DNA of 64,000 nucleotides from Cupriavidus sp. AU9028. Lineage in GTDB: Bacteria > Pseudomonadota > Gammaproteobacteria > Burkholderiales > Burkholderiaceae. The notes beneath the pieces are model-generated. The model saw nothing but the letters and a program-made list of their open reading frames with translations, had not been told where the DNA came from and did not search any database. Location: positions 372,001 through 436,000 of the forward strand of contig NZ_JAIMCG010000001.1 in the NCBI RefSeq assembly GCF_019795295.1, in the 5' to 3' direction. Positions 18,758-27,876 of this stretch are shown in pieces; within the stretch, counting starts at the first letter, position 1; each line of letters opens with the position of its first letter. The position numbers were made by a program, and so were the translations under genes.

Positions 18758-18792
18758 GCAAGTCCTCCTGTTGCAGAACAACGATGTCGCTG

Positions 18793-18819
18793 GCCGGCTC
18801 GCGGATCCGCGAGGCCGGC
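18793..18819. repeat. Long palindrome between the desaturase and the GroES-like frame
   Basis: A 14-bp perfect palindrome TCGCGGATCCGCGA (18799-18812) is flanked by GCCGGC (18793-18798) and GGCCGGC (18813-18819), giving a 13-bp stem with one bulge. On the minus strand it lies just after the desaturase stop and before the GroES-like ribosome site. No T tract follows, so it could be an mRNA stabiliser or processing site as well as a terminator. Confidence 0.6.
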
Positions 18820-18877
18820 AAACTGCGCAAAAGATAAGGGATGCGGGCGGCGTCTTCAAGACCCCCCGGCAACGCGA

Positions 18878-20032
18878 TCAGGCCGGCACCGGCGACGGCT
18901 CGGTGGTGGGCCGGCCGCGAAAGTCGGTCCAGCACAGCGCCTCGAAGTCGTACAGCTTGCAGCGTCGGGCGGTATCGAAGTACCAGCGCCAGCTGAAGTT
19001 CTGCACCACGATGCGTCCCGGCAGCGCGTGTTCGAGCATGGCCTGGGCGCGCTTGAGGCGGTACAGCGGCACGCTCATGTCCACGTGGTGGGCGGTGTGC
19101 TCCATGATGTGGTGAAGCAGGGTGCCGACGCCGTGGCGAAAGCGCAGGTGCACGGTGGTGGAAACGATCGGCTGCGCCCTCGCCCACATCGCCTTGCTGG
19201 CATACCAGGCGACCTCGGCGTGAGTATGGTGCACGTACAGCACGAAGCCGACCGCCGCGTTCCACACCAGGAAGGGCAGCGCGAACCCCGCCAGCAGCAT
19301 CAGCCAGACCGATTGACCGCTGGCGATCGCCGCCCAGGCCAGGCCGCCGATCCAGGCCAGCGCAAAGACGGCGCACAGCAGGCAGTCGGCGAGAAAGATC
19401 GGGCGGCGGGTCGCCATTTGCCGCCGGCTGGGAAAGAACAGCTTGAGCCACCAGATTTCGATCAGGTAGTACAGGCCGGCTCCCAGGCCGTTGCGATAGA
19501 GCCGCTCCAGCGCGCGGCGCCAGCGCGGTAGCGCCTCGAACTCGGCCTTCGAGTAGGGCGCCCAGACGAAGTCGAAGCCCTTCAGGTTGGTGTAGCCGTG
19601 GTGCACCACGTTGTGCCCGACTTCCCACAGGCTGTACGGTGTCAGCGATGGCAGGAAGGCAATGCGGCCCAGCCACTTGTTCAGCCGGCGGCGCGGCGTC
19701 AGGCTCTGGTGGCAGGCGTCGTGCCCGATGATGAAAAGCCGGGCGATCAGCAGGCCGGTCAGCACGCCCAGTGCCAGCTTGGCGAGGGCGGACTCGACCC
19801 AAACCAGCGCGGCGAGCGTGCCGGCGAAGGCGGCCACGTCAAGGGCAAACAGCGCCAGCGCGAGCGGGGTGCTGCGGTGGGAGAGCGGGGCCAGCCAGCC
19901 GCGGATGACCTTGCGGTGCGGCAGCGGGGCATCGGCGGCAATGGGGTCGGGGAGCGCCGGTTCCGCTGGCGCCGCGGCACGATCATGCGCGGCGGCGTGG
20001 CGGGAAACGGCGGGTTGGCCAAGGGCGGTCAT
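18878..20032 (-). CDS. Membrane fatty-acid desaturase
   Basis: A 384-residue integral membrane di-iron desaturase with the three histidine boxes HDACH (104-108), HNVVHH (140-145) and HTAHH (312-316), and four or more hydrophobic segments between them. It introduces a double bond into acyl chains, adjusting membrane fluidity; regiospecificity cannot be read from sequence. The first 40 residues are Ala/Pro-rich and variable. Start: ATG at 20032. An FNR-type palindrome 61-74 bases upstream points to oxygen control. Downstream on the same strand are the GroES-like frame, the GT4 gene and the debranching-like gene. Confidence 0.92.
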   Translation of the reverse strand: MTALGQPAVSRHAAAHDRAAAPAEPALPDPIAADAPLPHRKVIRGWLAPLSHRSTPLALALFALDVAAFAGTLAALVWVESALAKLALGVLTGLLIARLFIIGHDACHQSLTPRRRLNKWLGRIAFLPSLTPYSLWEVGHNVVHHGYTNLKGFDFVWAPYSKAEFEALPRWRRALERLYRNGLGAGLYYLIEIWWLKLFFPSRRQMATRRPIFLADCLLCAVFALAWIGGLAWAAIASGQSVWLMLLAGFALPFLVWNAAVGFVLYVHHTHAEVAWYASKAMWARAQPIVSTTVHLRFRHGVGTLLHHIMEHTAHHVDMSVPLYRLKRAQAMLEHALPGRIVVQNFSWRWYFDTARRCKLYDFEALCWTDFRGRPTTEPSPVPA

Positions 20033-20064
20033 GCGTCAGCCTGGGTTGTCGAACAAGAAGAGAC

Positions 20065-20106
20065 AGCCTAGGCGGAATCCCGGCCCGCTGCGTTGACCCG
20101 GGTCAA
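20065..20106 (-). promoter_or_regulatory. FNR/ANR-type box and class II promoter of the desaturase gene
   Basis: TTGACCCGGGTCAA (20093-20106) is a perfect palindrome that fits the FNR-family consensus TTGAY-N4-RTCAA. If its centre is at -41.5, the start of transcription falls near 20058 and the -10 hexamer at 20070-20065, where the minus strand reads TAGGCT (the conserved T, A and final T are present). That is the geometry of a class II FNR-activated promoter. Confidence 0.65.
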
Positions 20107-20127
20107 GAAGCGTGCAGGCGGCGAGCG

Positions 20128-21498
20128 TCAGGCGCCGACAGGCTCGCCCATGAGGTAGACGTGCGCGATGGCGCGGTCGTCGCCCAGCATGGCGAAGGCA
20201 AAGAGCTGCTCCTCCAGCGTCTGCGCCCGCTCGCTGCGCCGTGCCAGCAGCGGCGTGGCGGCGGGGTCCAGCACGATGAAGTCAGCCTCGTTGCCGGCCT
20301 GGAAGCTGCCGACGCGATCGGCCCAGCCCAGCGCCTTCGCCCCCGCACGCGTCGCCAGATAGAACATGCGCAGCGCATCGAGGTGAAAGCCACCCATGCG
20401 GGCCACCTTGTGCGCGGCGGACATCGTGCGCAGCATCGAAAACGAGGTGCCACCGCCCACATCGGTCGCCAGCGTCAGCGGCACCCGCTGCGCATCGGAT
20501 CGCGCGAAGTCATAGAGGCCGCTGCCGAGGAACAGGTTCGAGGTCGGGCAGTGCGCCACGGCGGCGCCGCTGTCGGCAAGGCGCCGGCGGTCGTCGTCGT
20601 CCAGATGGATGGCATGGCCGTAGACCGCGCCCGGGCGCAGCAGGCCGTAGCGGTCGTACACGTCCAGATAGCTGCGCGCGTCGGGAAACAGCTCGGCGAC
20701 CCAGCGGATCTCGTCCAGGTTTTCCGCCACGTGGGTCTGGATCAACGCATCGGGGCAGGCGCGGGCCAGCTCGCCGCAGCTGGCCAGCTGCACTTCGGTC
20801 GAGGTGGGGGCGAAGCGCGGCGTGATTGCATAGCTGAGGCGCCCCTTGCCGTGCCATCGGCTCATCAGATCGGCGCTGTCGCGCGCACCGGACTCGGCGG
20901 TGTCGCGCAGGTACGGCGGACAGTTGCGGTCCATCAGCACCTTGCCGGTGGCAAGCCGCATCTGGCGGCGCTCGCTTTCGGCGAACAGCGCCTCGGCCGA
21001 CGCCGCATGCACCGTGCTCCAGACCAGCGCGCTGGTGGTGCCGTTGCGCAGCAGTTCGTCGGTGAAGAAGCCGGCCACCGTGGCGGCGTACTCCGGATCG
21101 GCGAAACGCTGCTCCTCCGGGAAGGTATAGGTGTCGAGCCAGTGCAGCAGGCCCGGCGACGGCGACGCAATGATGTCGGTCTGGGGGTAGTGCACGTGCG
21201 TGTCGATGAAGCCCGGCACGATCAGCTTGCCGCGATGGTCGATCACCGTCGTGTCGGCGGCGATTGCCCCGCACAGGGCCGCCCACGCACCGGCATCGGC
21301 GATATGGCCGTCCTCGACCAGCAGGACACCGTCTTCCCAGTATTGCCAGGCGTCCTGGCCGGCAAAGGCGGGGTCGTCGAGGAAATGCAGCACGCGGCCG
21401 CGTATCGCAAGGCGGACGGGGGGAGCGGAAGGGGCAGGCGAATCAGCGGCGAAGGCAGGCACAGGCGACGACACGGAAAGGGGAAGTTGCGAGATCAA
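20128..21498 (-). CDS. guaD: Guanine deaminase
   Basis: A 456-residue (as drawn) amidohydrolase that deaminates guanine to xanthine. It has the metal site HVH at about 101-103 in PGFIDTHVHYPQTD, then IQTHVAENLDEI, GHAIHLDDDD and the late TLATDVGGGTSFSMLRTM of guanine deaminases. The start is uncertain: no ATG occurs in the frame before the conserved region, so a TTG at 21498 (used here) or a GTG about 25 bases later must serve, and neither has an obvious ribosome site. It is the last gene of the leftward xdhA-xdhB-xdhC-deaminase set; its product xanthine is the substrate of XdhAB. Confidence 0.92.
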   Translation of the reverse strand: MISQLPLSVSSPVPAFAADSPAPSAPPVRLAIRGRVLHFLDDPAFAGQDAWQYWEDGVLLVEDGHIADAGAWAALCGAIAADTTVIDHRGKLIVPGFIDTHVHYPQTDIIASPSPGLLHWLDTYTFPEEQRFADPEYAATVAGFFTDELLRNGTTSALVWSTVHAASAEALFAESERRQMRLATGKVLMDRNCPPYLRDTAESGARDSADLMSRWHGKGRLSYAITPRFAPTSTEVQLASCGELARACPDALIQTHVAENLDEIRWVAELFPDARSYLDVYDRYGLLRPGAVYGHAIHLDDDDRRRLADSGAAVAHCPTSNLFLGSGLYDFARSDAQRVPLTLATDVGGGTSFSMLRTMSAAHKVARMGGFHLDALRMFYLATRAGAKALGWADRVGSFQAGNEADFIVLDPAATPLLARRSERAQTLEEQLFAFAMLGDDRAIAHVYLMGEPVGA

Positions 21499-21540
21499 CG
21501 GGAATGGGTGACCCGGCGCCCGGCGCCGGGTCAGGACGGT

Positions 21541-22581
21541 TCAGGCTGCCGGGGCCGGCTGGTCCTGTTGCCAGAACAGGTCGACCGCTTCCAGGTAGGC
21601 AGCCTTGCGCGCCGCCGGCAGGAAGCTCGCTTCGAAGCTGTTGCGGGCCAGCCGGTGCGCATCGTCGGCCGTCAGCGGCAGCGCCTCGAAGGCCGCCTCC
21701 CAGTTGGCGTTCATGTAACCGCCGAAGTAGGCGGGGTCGTCCGAGTGCAGGGTGACGGCAACGCCCGCATCGAGCAGCGTCTTCAGCGAATGGTCGCGCA
21801 GGTCCGGGTAGACCTTCAGCTTCTGGTTCGACAACGGGCAGACGGTCAGCGCGATGCGCTCGCGCGCCAGCCGCTGCACCAGCGCCGGATCGTCGATCGC
21901 GCGCACGCCGTGGTCGATGCGCTCGACCTTGAGGATGTCCAGCGCGTCGGCGACGTATTGCGCCGGCCCTTCCTCGCCGGCATGCGGGACGCAATGCAGG
22001 CCCAGCTCGCGCGCGCGAGCGAATACCCGCGCGAACTTCTCGGGCGGATTGCCGCGCTCGGACGAGTCCAGCCCCACGCCGACGAAGCGGTCCCGATACG
22101 GCAGGGCCGCCTCCAGCGTGGCAAACGCATCCTCTTCCGACAGATGCCGCAGGAAGCAGAGAATCAGCCGGCTGGAGAAGTCGAACTGGGTGTGGGCCTG
22201 GGCCAGCGCGTCGGCGATCCCGTCGATCACCACTTCGATGTCGACGCCGCGGGCCGTGTGCGTCTGCGGGTCGAAGAAAATCTCGGCATGCCGGACGTTG
22301 TCGGCGCTGGCGCGCTGCACGTAGGCCATCGTCATGTCGAAGAAGTCTTCCTCGGTCAGCAGCACGCTGGCGCCGGCATAGTAGATGTCCAGGAAGGACT
22401 GCAGGTCGTGGAAGGCATAGGCGGCGCGCAGCGCCTCGACACTGGGGTAGGGCAACTGGACCTGGTTGCGCTGCGCCAGGCGGAAAATCAGCTCGGGTTC
22501 GAGCGTGCCCTCGATATGGACATGCAGTTCGGCCTTCGGGGTACGACGGATGCGGTCTGCGAGGGCGGCGTCGAGCGTCAT
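21541..22581 (-). CDS. Adenosine/adenine deaminase
   Basis: A 346-residue metal-dependent deaminase with the family marks HVHIEGTLEPE (from residue 20), PHAGEEGPAQYVADAL, RIDHGVRAIDD, CPLSNQKLKVY and HSDDPAYFGGYM. Proteins of this length in Pseudomonas and related bacteria that carry such motifs can be adenine rather than adenosine deaminases, and the purine-base context (guanine deaminase, xanthine dehydrogenase) makes adenine to hypoxanthine a good possibility. I cannot decide between them from motifs. ATG at 22581; only 11 bases separate it from the xdhC stop, so it is part of the operon. Confidence 0.9.
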   Translation of the reverse strand: MTLDAALADRIRRTPKAELHVHIEGTLEPELIFRLAQRNQVQLPYPSVEALRAAYAFHDLQSFLDIYYAGASVLLTEEDFFDMTMAYVQRASADNVRHAEIFFDPQTHTARGVDIEVVIDGIADALAQAHTQFDFSSRLILCFLRHLSEEDAFATLEAALPYRDRFVGVGLDSSERGNPPEKFARVFARARELGLHCVPHAGEEGPAQYVADALDILKVERIDHGVRAIDDPALVQRLARERIALTVCPLSNQKLKVYPDLRDHSLKTLLDAGVAVTLHSDDPAYFGGYMNANWEAAFEALPLTADDAHRLARNSFEASFLPAARKAAYLEAVDLFWQQDQPAPAA

Positions 22582-22592
22582 GGGGAATCCTT

Positions 22593-23648
22593 TTATCGGT
22601 CTGCCGGTGGGGGCGGCGGGTTGTCGCACCGGGCGGCGGCAGACGGCGGCCCGGCAGGCACATCGCCGTCCCGGTCGCGGGCGAGACGGCGGTCCCGCAC
22701 CTGCAGCAGTTGAGCGACGATGGCAACCGCAATCATAGCCGGAGCCTTGTCGGTGATGCCGGTCACACCGATCGGACAGGTCATCTCGGCCAGCCGTGCG
22801 GGATCGATGCCGCGCTCGGTCAGGCGATGCTCGAAGCGGGCGCGTTTGGTCTTCGAGCCGATCAGGCCGAAGAAGGCGAAGTCCCGGCGCCGCAGGATGC
22901 GCTCGCACAGCCGCTCGTCCAGCGCATGGCTGTGGGTCATCACCAGGAAATAGCTGCCCGGCGGCGCCTGATCGACCACGGCCTCCGGCGTGTCGGTCGC
23001 TTCGGTGGCGATATTGGCCTCGCAGCCCGGCGGAAACAGCGTGTCGCGCTCATCGACCCACTGCACCGAGCAGGGCAGGGTGCCCAGCACCCGCACCAGC
23101 GCCTGGCCGACGTGGCCCGCCCCGAACAGCACCACGTGCATCTCGTCCGGGGCAATGCGCTCGCGCCAGCTCGAATCCGGATGCAGATGGACCGGCGGCC
23201 AGGCGGGCGTGGCATCGTCACGCAGCGCGTGCGTGACGGAACCGCTGACGGGCACGTTGCGCTCGATTGCCCGATGCGCGGCGAAGGCGGCGTTCACCGC
23301 GTCCAGCCACTCCAGGTCCGCGGCGGACAGCGTTTCGAACGCCAGGTGCACCACGCCGCCGCAGCATTGCCCGAGCGCCGGTCCAAGCGGGATGCGCACC
23401 ACTTGCCGCGGCGCTTGGCTGCCGGACTCGGCGAGCATGGCGCGGGCGATTTCCATGCCGCGCCACTCCAGATGACCGCCGCCGATGGTGCCGATCAGCA
23501 TATCGGCGCCCACCAGCATGCGCACCCCTGGCTCGCGCGGCGCCGAGCCCTTGACCTGCACGATGGTGACCAGTACCGCCGGCACGCCGGCACGGACCAG
23601 CGCGGCGGCTTCGCCGAAGCGGAAGGGCCGCAAGGGAGCGTCCTGCAT
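22593..23648 (-). CDS. xdhC: Xanthine dehydrogenase accessory protein XdhC
   Basis: A 351-residue chaperone that binds molybdenum cofactor and inserts the sulfurated form into xanthine dehydrogenase. It has the N-terminal XdhC segment (VTIVQVKGSAPREPGVRMLVG, GTIGGGHLEWRGMEIA) and a C-terminal Rossmann-like region (VVLFGAGHVGQALVRVLG; FFGLIGSKTKRARFEHRL). The last 30 residues are charged and proline-rich (a run of five Pro) and look dispensable. It sits between xdhB (6-base gap) and the deaminase (11-base gap), an arrangement typical of the operon. Confidence 0.95.
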   Translation of the reverse strand: MQDAPLRPFRFGEAAALVRAGVPAVLVTIVQVKGSAPREPGVRMLVGADMLIGTIGGGHLEWRGMEIARAMLAESGSQAPRQVVRIPLGPALGQCCGGVVHLAFETLSAADLEWLDAVNAAFAAHRAIERNVPVSGSVTHALRDDATPAWPPVHLHPDSSWRERIAPDEMHVVLFGAGHVGQALVRVLGTLPCSVQWVDERDTLFPPGCEANIATEATDTPEAVVDQAPPGSYFLVMTHSHALDERLCERILRRRDFAFFGLIGSKTKRARFEHRLTERGIDPARLAEMTCPIGVTGITDKAPAMIAVAIVAQLLQVRDRRLARDRDGDVPAGPPSAAARCDNPPPPPADR

Positions 23649-23654
23649 CTCGCC

Positions 23655-26102
23655 TCAGCCTGCGGCCGCCTCGCGCACCGCTTCCACCGCGTCGAGGATC
23701 GCCTCGCTGGTGGCCGGGGCATCGAGCGGCGGGTTGATGCGGTAGTCCGCGACGCTGGCCACGGCATCGCGAATGGCGAAGAACACCGAGAATGGCAGCA
23801 GCAGCGGCGGCTCGCCTACCGCCTTGGAGCGATGAATGGTGTCCTCCGCGTTCGGATTGTCGAACAGGCGCACGTGGAACGCCTCGGGGCAATCGTTGAC
23901 GGTCGGGATCTTGTAGGTCGACGGCGCATGCGTCATCAGCCTGCCGCTGTCGTTCCACCACAGCTCCTCGGTGGTCAGCCAGCCCATGCCCTGGATGAAG
24001 CCGCCTTCGATCTGCCCGATGTCGATGGCCGGATTCAGCGAGCGGCCCGCGTCGTGCAGCACGTCGGCCCGCAGCAGGCGCCATTCGCCGGTCAGCGTGT
24101 CCACCAGCACCTCGGAGCAGGCGGCGCCGTAGGCGTAGTAGTAGAAGGGCCGGCCCTGCAGGCGGCTCTGGTCCCAATGCAGCTTGGGCGTGGCGTAGAA
24201 CCCGTCGGACCACAGCTGCACCCGTCCGACGTAGGCGCGCCGCACCAGTTCCTCGAACGGCAGCCGCCAGCCGCCTGCGCTGACGGTATCGGCGGCAAAG
24301 CGCACGTCCTCGGCGCGCGCCGCGCTGCCGCCTTCCGCGCCGGCCAGTCCGGCGGCGAAGGCGGCGAGCCGTTCGCGGATCTGGCGGGCCGCATCCTGCG
24401 CGGCCTTGCCATTCAGGTCGGTGCCGGTGGAGGCGGCGGTGGCCGACGTGTTGGGCACCTTGCTGGTGTCGGTGGCCGTCACCCGCACGCGCTCCGGCGC
24501 AACGCCAAGCTCGTGCGCCACCACCATCGCCACCTTGGTGTTCAGGCCCTGGCCCATCTCGGTGCCGCCGTGGTTGACCAGCACCGATCCGTCGCTGTAG
24601 ACATGCACCAGCGCGCCGGCCTGGTTGAAGTGCGCGACGTTGAAGGAGATGCCGAACTTGACCGGCGTCAGGGCAATGCCTTTCTTCAGCACCGGGCTGG
24701 CGGCATTGAATGCGCGCGTGGCAGCGCGGCGGGCGCGGTAGGCGCTGCTCGCCTCGAGCTGGTCCAGCAGTTCGGGCAGCACGTTGTCCTCGACGGTCTG
24801 TCCGTAGGGCGTAACGTTGCGCTCCCCCTTGCCGTAGAGATTGTCGCGGCGCACGTCCAGCGGGTCGCGCCCGACGGTGCGGGCGATATTGTCGAGGATG
24901 GTCTCGATGGCGAACGCGCCCTGCGGTCCACCGAAGCCGCGGAATGCGGTGTTGCTCTGCGTATTGGTGCGCGCGCAGAAGCCGTCGATGCTGACGTGCG
25001 GCAGCCAGTAGGCATTGTCGAAATGACAGATCGCCCGCGTCATCACCGGCCCGGACAGGTCGGCCGAGAATCCCGCGCGCGCCACCATCTCGACCGCGAC
25101 GCCCTCGATGCGGCCGGCCGCATCGTGGCCGACCTGGTAGTCGAAGAAGAAGTCATGCCGCTTGCCGGTGATCATCATGTCGTCGTCGCGGTCCGGGCGC
25201 AGCTTGACCGGGCAGCCGAGCTTCCACGCGGCCAGCGCCGCGCAGCAGGCGAATAGGGCCGACTGCGACTCCTTGCCGCCGAAGCCGCCGCCCATGCGCC
25301 GGCATTCGACCAGCACCTGGTGCGCCTGCCAGCCCAGCATATGGGCGACCACGTGCTGCATCTCGGTCGGATGCTGCGTCGAACACCAGACGTGCATGCC
25401 GTCGTTCTCGCGCGGCGCGGCGTAGGCCACCTGTCCTTCCAGATAGAACTGCTCCTGGCCGCCGACGCGGAACCGCCCCTGCGTGCGATGGGTGGCGTGT
25501 TCGAGCGCCGAGGCCGGGTCGCCGCGCTGCAGATGCATCGGCGGCAGGACATAGCTGTGCTCGCGATGGGCCTGCTCCGGTGTCAGCACCGCGGGCAGAT
25601 CCTCGTAGTCGACCTGCGCCAGCCGCGCGGCGCGGCGCGCTGCGTCATGCGAGGCCGCGATGACGACGAACAGCGGCTGGCCGACGAACTGCACCACGTC
25701 GGTGGCGAGGATCGGATCGTCGTGCAGGATCGGTCCGCAGTCGTTGCTGGCGGGAATGTCCGCGGCGGTCAGCACGCAGACAACGCCCGGCGCCGCGCGA
25801 ACGCGTTCGAGCGACAGCGAGCGGATGCGCGCGTGCGCGCGGGCGCTCATGCCGAGGGCGGCGTGCAGCGTGCCGGCCAGTTCCGGAATGTCGTCGGTGT
25901 AGGTTGCCGTGCCGGCCACATGCAGGTGCGCCGACTCGTGCGGGCGCGAGGTGCCGATGACGGTAGCGGTCGTCTGCTTCCGTACCGTCCCCGGCGTATC
26001 GTCGTGCAGCGCGCCGTCGCCGCCCGTGGCGACGCGTCCCGAGATCGTGTCCGGTCCGCCGGCGCGGTCGTCGAGCAGGAAGGCTTCGGTCTGCTTGTTC
26101 AT
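23655..26102 (-). CDS. xdhB: Xanthine dehydrogenase, molybdopterin-binding subunit
   Basis: An 815-residue large subunit that carries the molybdenum centre and oxidises hypoxanthine and xanthine. Family segments include the N-terminal SAHLHVAGTATYTDDIPELAGTLHAALG, CRRMGGGFGGKESQ, AFRGFGGPQGAFAIE, the catalytic-glutamate region (QGLNTKVAMV, IGQIEGGFIQGMGWLTTEEL) and SKAVGEPPLLLPFSVFFAIRDAV. The ATG at 26102 follows GAGGGGGCGGAC; an in-frame TTG at 26141 would overlap xdhA and is rejected. Ten bases separate it from the xdhA stop. It is intact. Confidence 0.96.
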   Translation of the reverse strand: MNKQTEAFLLDDRAGGPDTISGRVATGGDGALHDDTPGTVRKQTTATVIGTSRPHESAHLHVAGTATYTDDIPELAGTLHAALGMSARAHARIRSLSLERVRAAPGVVCVLTAADIPASNDCGPILHDDPILATDVVQFVGQPLFVVIAASHDAARRAARLAQVDYEDLPAVLTPEQAHREHSYVLPPMHLQRGDPASALEHATHRTQGRFRVGGQEQFYLEGQVAYAAPRENDGMHVWCSTQHPTEMQHVVAHMLGWQAHQVLVECRRMGGGFGGKESQSALFACCAALAAWKLGCPVKLRPDRDDDMMITGKRHDFFFDYQVGHDAAGRIEGVAVEMVARAGFSADLSGPVMTRAICHFDNAYWLPHVSIDGFCARTNTQSNTAFRGFGGPQGAFAIETILDNIARTVGRDPLDVRRDNLYGKGERNVTPYGQTVEDNVLPELLDQLEASSAYRARRAATRAFNAASPVLKKGIALTPVKFGISFNVAHFNQAGALVHVYSDGSVLVNHGGTEMGQGLNTKVAMVVAHELGVAPERVRVTATDTSKVPNTSATAASTGTDLNGKAAQDAARQIRERLAAFAAGLAGAEGGSAARAEDVRFAADTVSAGGWRLPFEELVRRAYVGRVQLWSDGFYATPKLHWDQSRLQGRPFYYYAYGAACSEVLVDTLTGEWRLLRADVLHDAGRSLNPAIDIGQIEGGFIQGMGWLTTEELWWNDSGRLMTHAPSTYKIPTVNDCPEAFHVRLFDNPNAEDTIHRSKAVGEPPLLLPFSVFFAIRDAVASVADYRINPPLDAPATSEAILDAVEAVREAAAG

Positions 26103-26112
26103 GTCCGCCCCC

Positions 26113-27621
26113 TCATGCAATGGTGGTGGTATCGAAGGCAACGCTGCCGGCCCGCACGTTGACCTGTCCGGCCGGCAGCGGGTCGGCGCGCGTCTCCAGC
26201 CAGCAGCGCAGCAGCAGGTTGGCCGCTGCCCGCATCCGATAGCTTGCGCTGGCGCGCATGTCGGTCAGCGGCTGGTAGTCCTGCTGCAGCGCCGCCATCG
26301 CGGCGCGCACGGCGGCTTCGTCCCAGCGGGCGCCGATCAGTGCCGCTTCGGCGTGGCTGGCCCGTTTCGGCGTGGCCGCCATGCCGCCGTAGGCGATGCG
26401 CGCCTCGATGACGGTGCCATCGTCGCCGGTGGTGATGCCGAACGCCGCGCACACCGCCGAAATGTCCTGGTCGAACCGTTTGGACAGCTTGTAGGTGCGC
26501 AAATGCCGGGGGCCGGCCAGCGGCACGCGCAGCGCGGCGACGAATTCGCCGTCCTGCATTGCGGTCTTCTGATACGCCAGATAGAGCGCCTCCAGCGGCA
26601 GCACGCGGCGTTCGGCGCCACGCTGCAGCACCACCTCGGCGCCCAGCGCGATCAACGCTGGCATCGAGTCGCCGATGGGCGAACCGTTGGCGACGTTGCC
26701 GCCGAGCGTGCCGGCATTGCGGATGGGCAGCGAGGCGAAGCGCTTCCACAGCTCCTCAAGCTCGGGATGCGCGTCGACCAGCGCCGCATAGGCCCGTTCC
26801 AGCGACACCGCCGCGCCGATCTCCAGCATGCCGTCGCGCTGCGCCAGTTCGCGCAGGCCGTCCACCTGGCCGACATACAGCAGGTCGCCCAGCTCCCGGA
26901 ACTGCTTGGTGACCCACAGCCCGATGTCGGTGCTGCCAGCGAGAATGCGGATGCCGGGCTGCGCCGCCTTCAACGCCGCGAAGTCCTCCACCGAGCGCGG
27001 GGCATGGAACCAGGCGCCGGAGCGGTCGCGGTAGTGGAACGTTTCGCTGCGCCGCAGGCCGCGCAGAATCTCGGCGATGGCCTTCGGGTCCAGGCGACTG
27101 GCGTGCGGCGCGGGCAGCGCCATCATCCGCTGCCCCGCCTCGACGATGGGCCGGTAGCCGGTGCAGCGGCACAGGTTGCCGGTCAGCGCGTCGCAGATGC
27201 GCTGACGGTCCGGCGTCTCCGCCTTGCCTGCGCATTGCTCGTACAGCGCCCACAGCGACATCACGAAGCCGGGCGTGCAGAAGCCGCATTGGGAACCATG
27301 GCAGTCGACCATGGCCTGCTGCACCGGATGCAGCGTGCCGTCGGCCTGGCGCAGGTCTTCCACCGTGATCAGGGCCTTGCCGTCCAGCGTGGGCAGCAGC
27401 TGGATGCAGGCGTTGACCGCCTGCAGCGCGAGCTCGCCATCGGGCCTCAGCTCGCCGATCACGACGGTGCAGGCGCCGCAATCGCCCTCGGCGCAGCCTT
27501 CCTTGGTGCCGGTGCAGCGCACGTCCTCGCGCAGGTACTGCAATACCGTGCGGGTCACCGGGGCGTCGGTTACCTCGCGGACCTGGCCGCGATGGTAGAA
27601 GCGGATCGCTTGCGTCTGCAT
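26113..27621 (-). CDS. xdhA: Xanthine dehydrogenase, iron-sulfur and FAD subunit
   Basis: A 502-residue small subunit. Residues 1-170 hold two [2Fe-2S] domains: the plant-type cluster ([11 protein letters not shown]) and the second ([10 protein letters not shown] with CRCTGYRPI). Residues about 200-370 are the FAD domain ([32 protein letters not shown]), and the end is the CO-dehydrogenase-flavoprotein C-terminal fold. It passes electrons from the Mo subunit to NAD. ATG at 27621 with a GAGAAGATC ribosome site. It is the first gene of the xdhABC-deaminase-guaD operon, divergent from a LysR regulator 255 bases away. Confidence 0.96.
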   Translation of the reverse strand: MQTQAIRFYHRGQVREVTDAPVTRTVLQYLREDVRCTGTKEGCAEGDCGACTVVIGELRPDGELALQAVNACIQLLPTLDGKALITVEDLRQADGTLHPVQQAMVDCHGSQCGFCTPGFVMSLWALYEQCAGKAETPDRQRICDALTGNLCRCTGYRPIVEAGQRMMALPAPHASRLDPKAIAEILRGLRRSETFHYRDRSGAWFHAPRSVEDFAALKAAQPGIRILAGSTDIGLWVTKQFRELGDLLYVGQVDGLRELAQRDGMLEIGAAVSLERAYAALVDAHPELEELWKRFASLPIRNAGTLGGNVANGSPIGDSMPALIALGAEVVLQRGAERRVLPLEALYLAYQKTAMQDGEFVAALRVPLAGPRHLRTYKLSKRFDQDISAVCAAFGITTGDDGTVIEARIAYGGMAATPKRASHAEAALIGARWDEAAVRAAMAALQQDYQPLTDMRASASYRMRAAANLLLRCWLETRADPLPAGQVNVRAGSVAFDTTTIA

Positions 27622-27876
27622 GATCTTCTCGCTGTGGGGAACAGGGCGAACATAGCACCGGCGCCAATCAAGCAATATTCATCCCTGCTGATATGCCCCA
27701 TCATGGCACCGGCCGCCGCGAAAAAGGCGGGCGACGGGCGTCCTCGAGGCTGCAGGGCGAGTGCGGTGGCGAATTGACGCCGCCGGCGATGCCTGTCATA
27801 CACTATGCGCCCATTGCACCCCCGCTGCCAATGCCGCATCGCGTGATGTGGCGGGATGCGGCGATATCAGCCCTGA

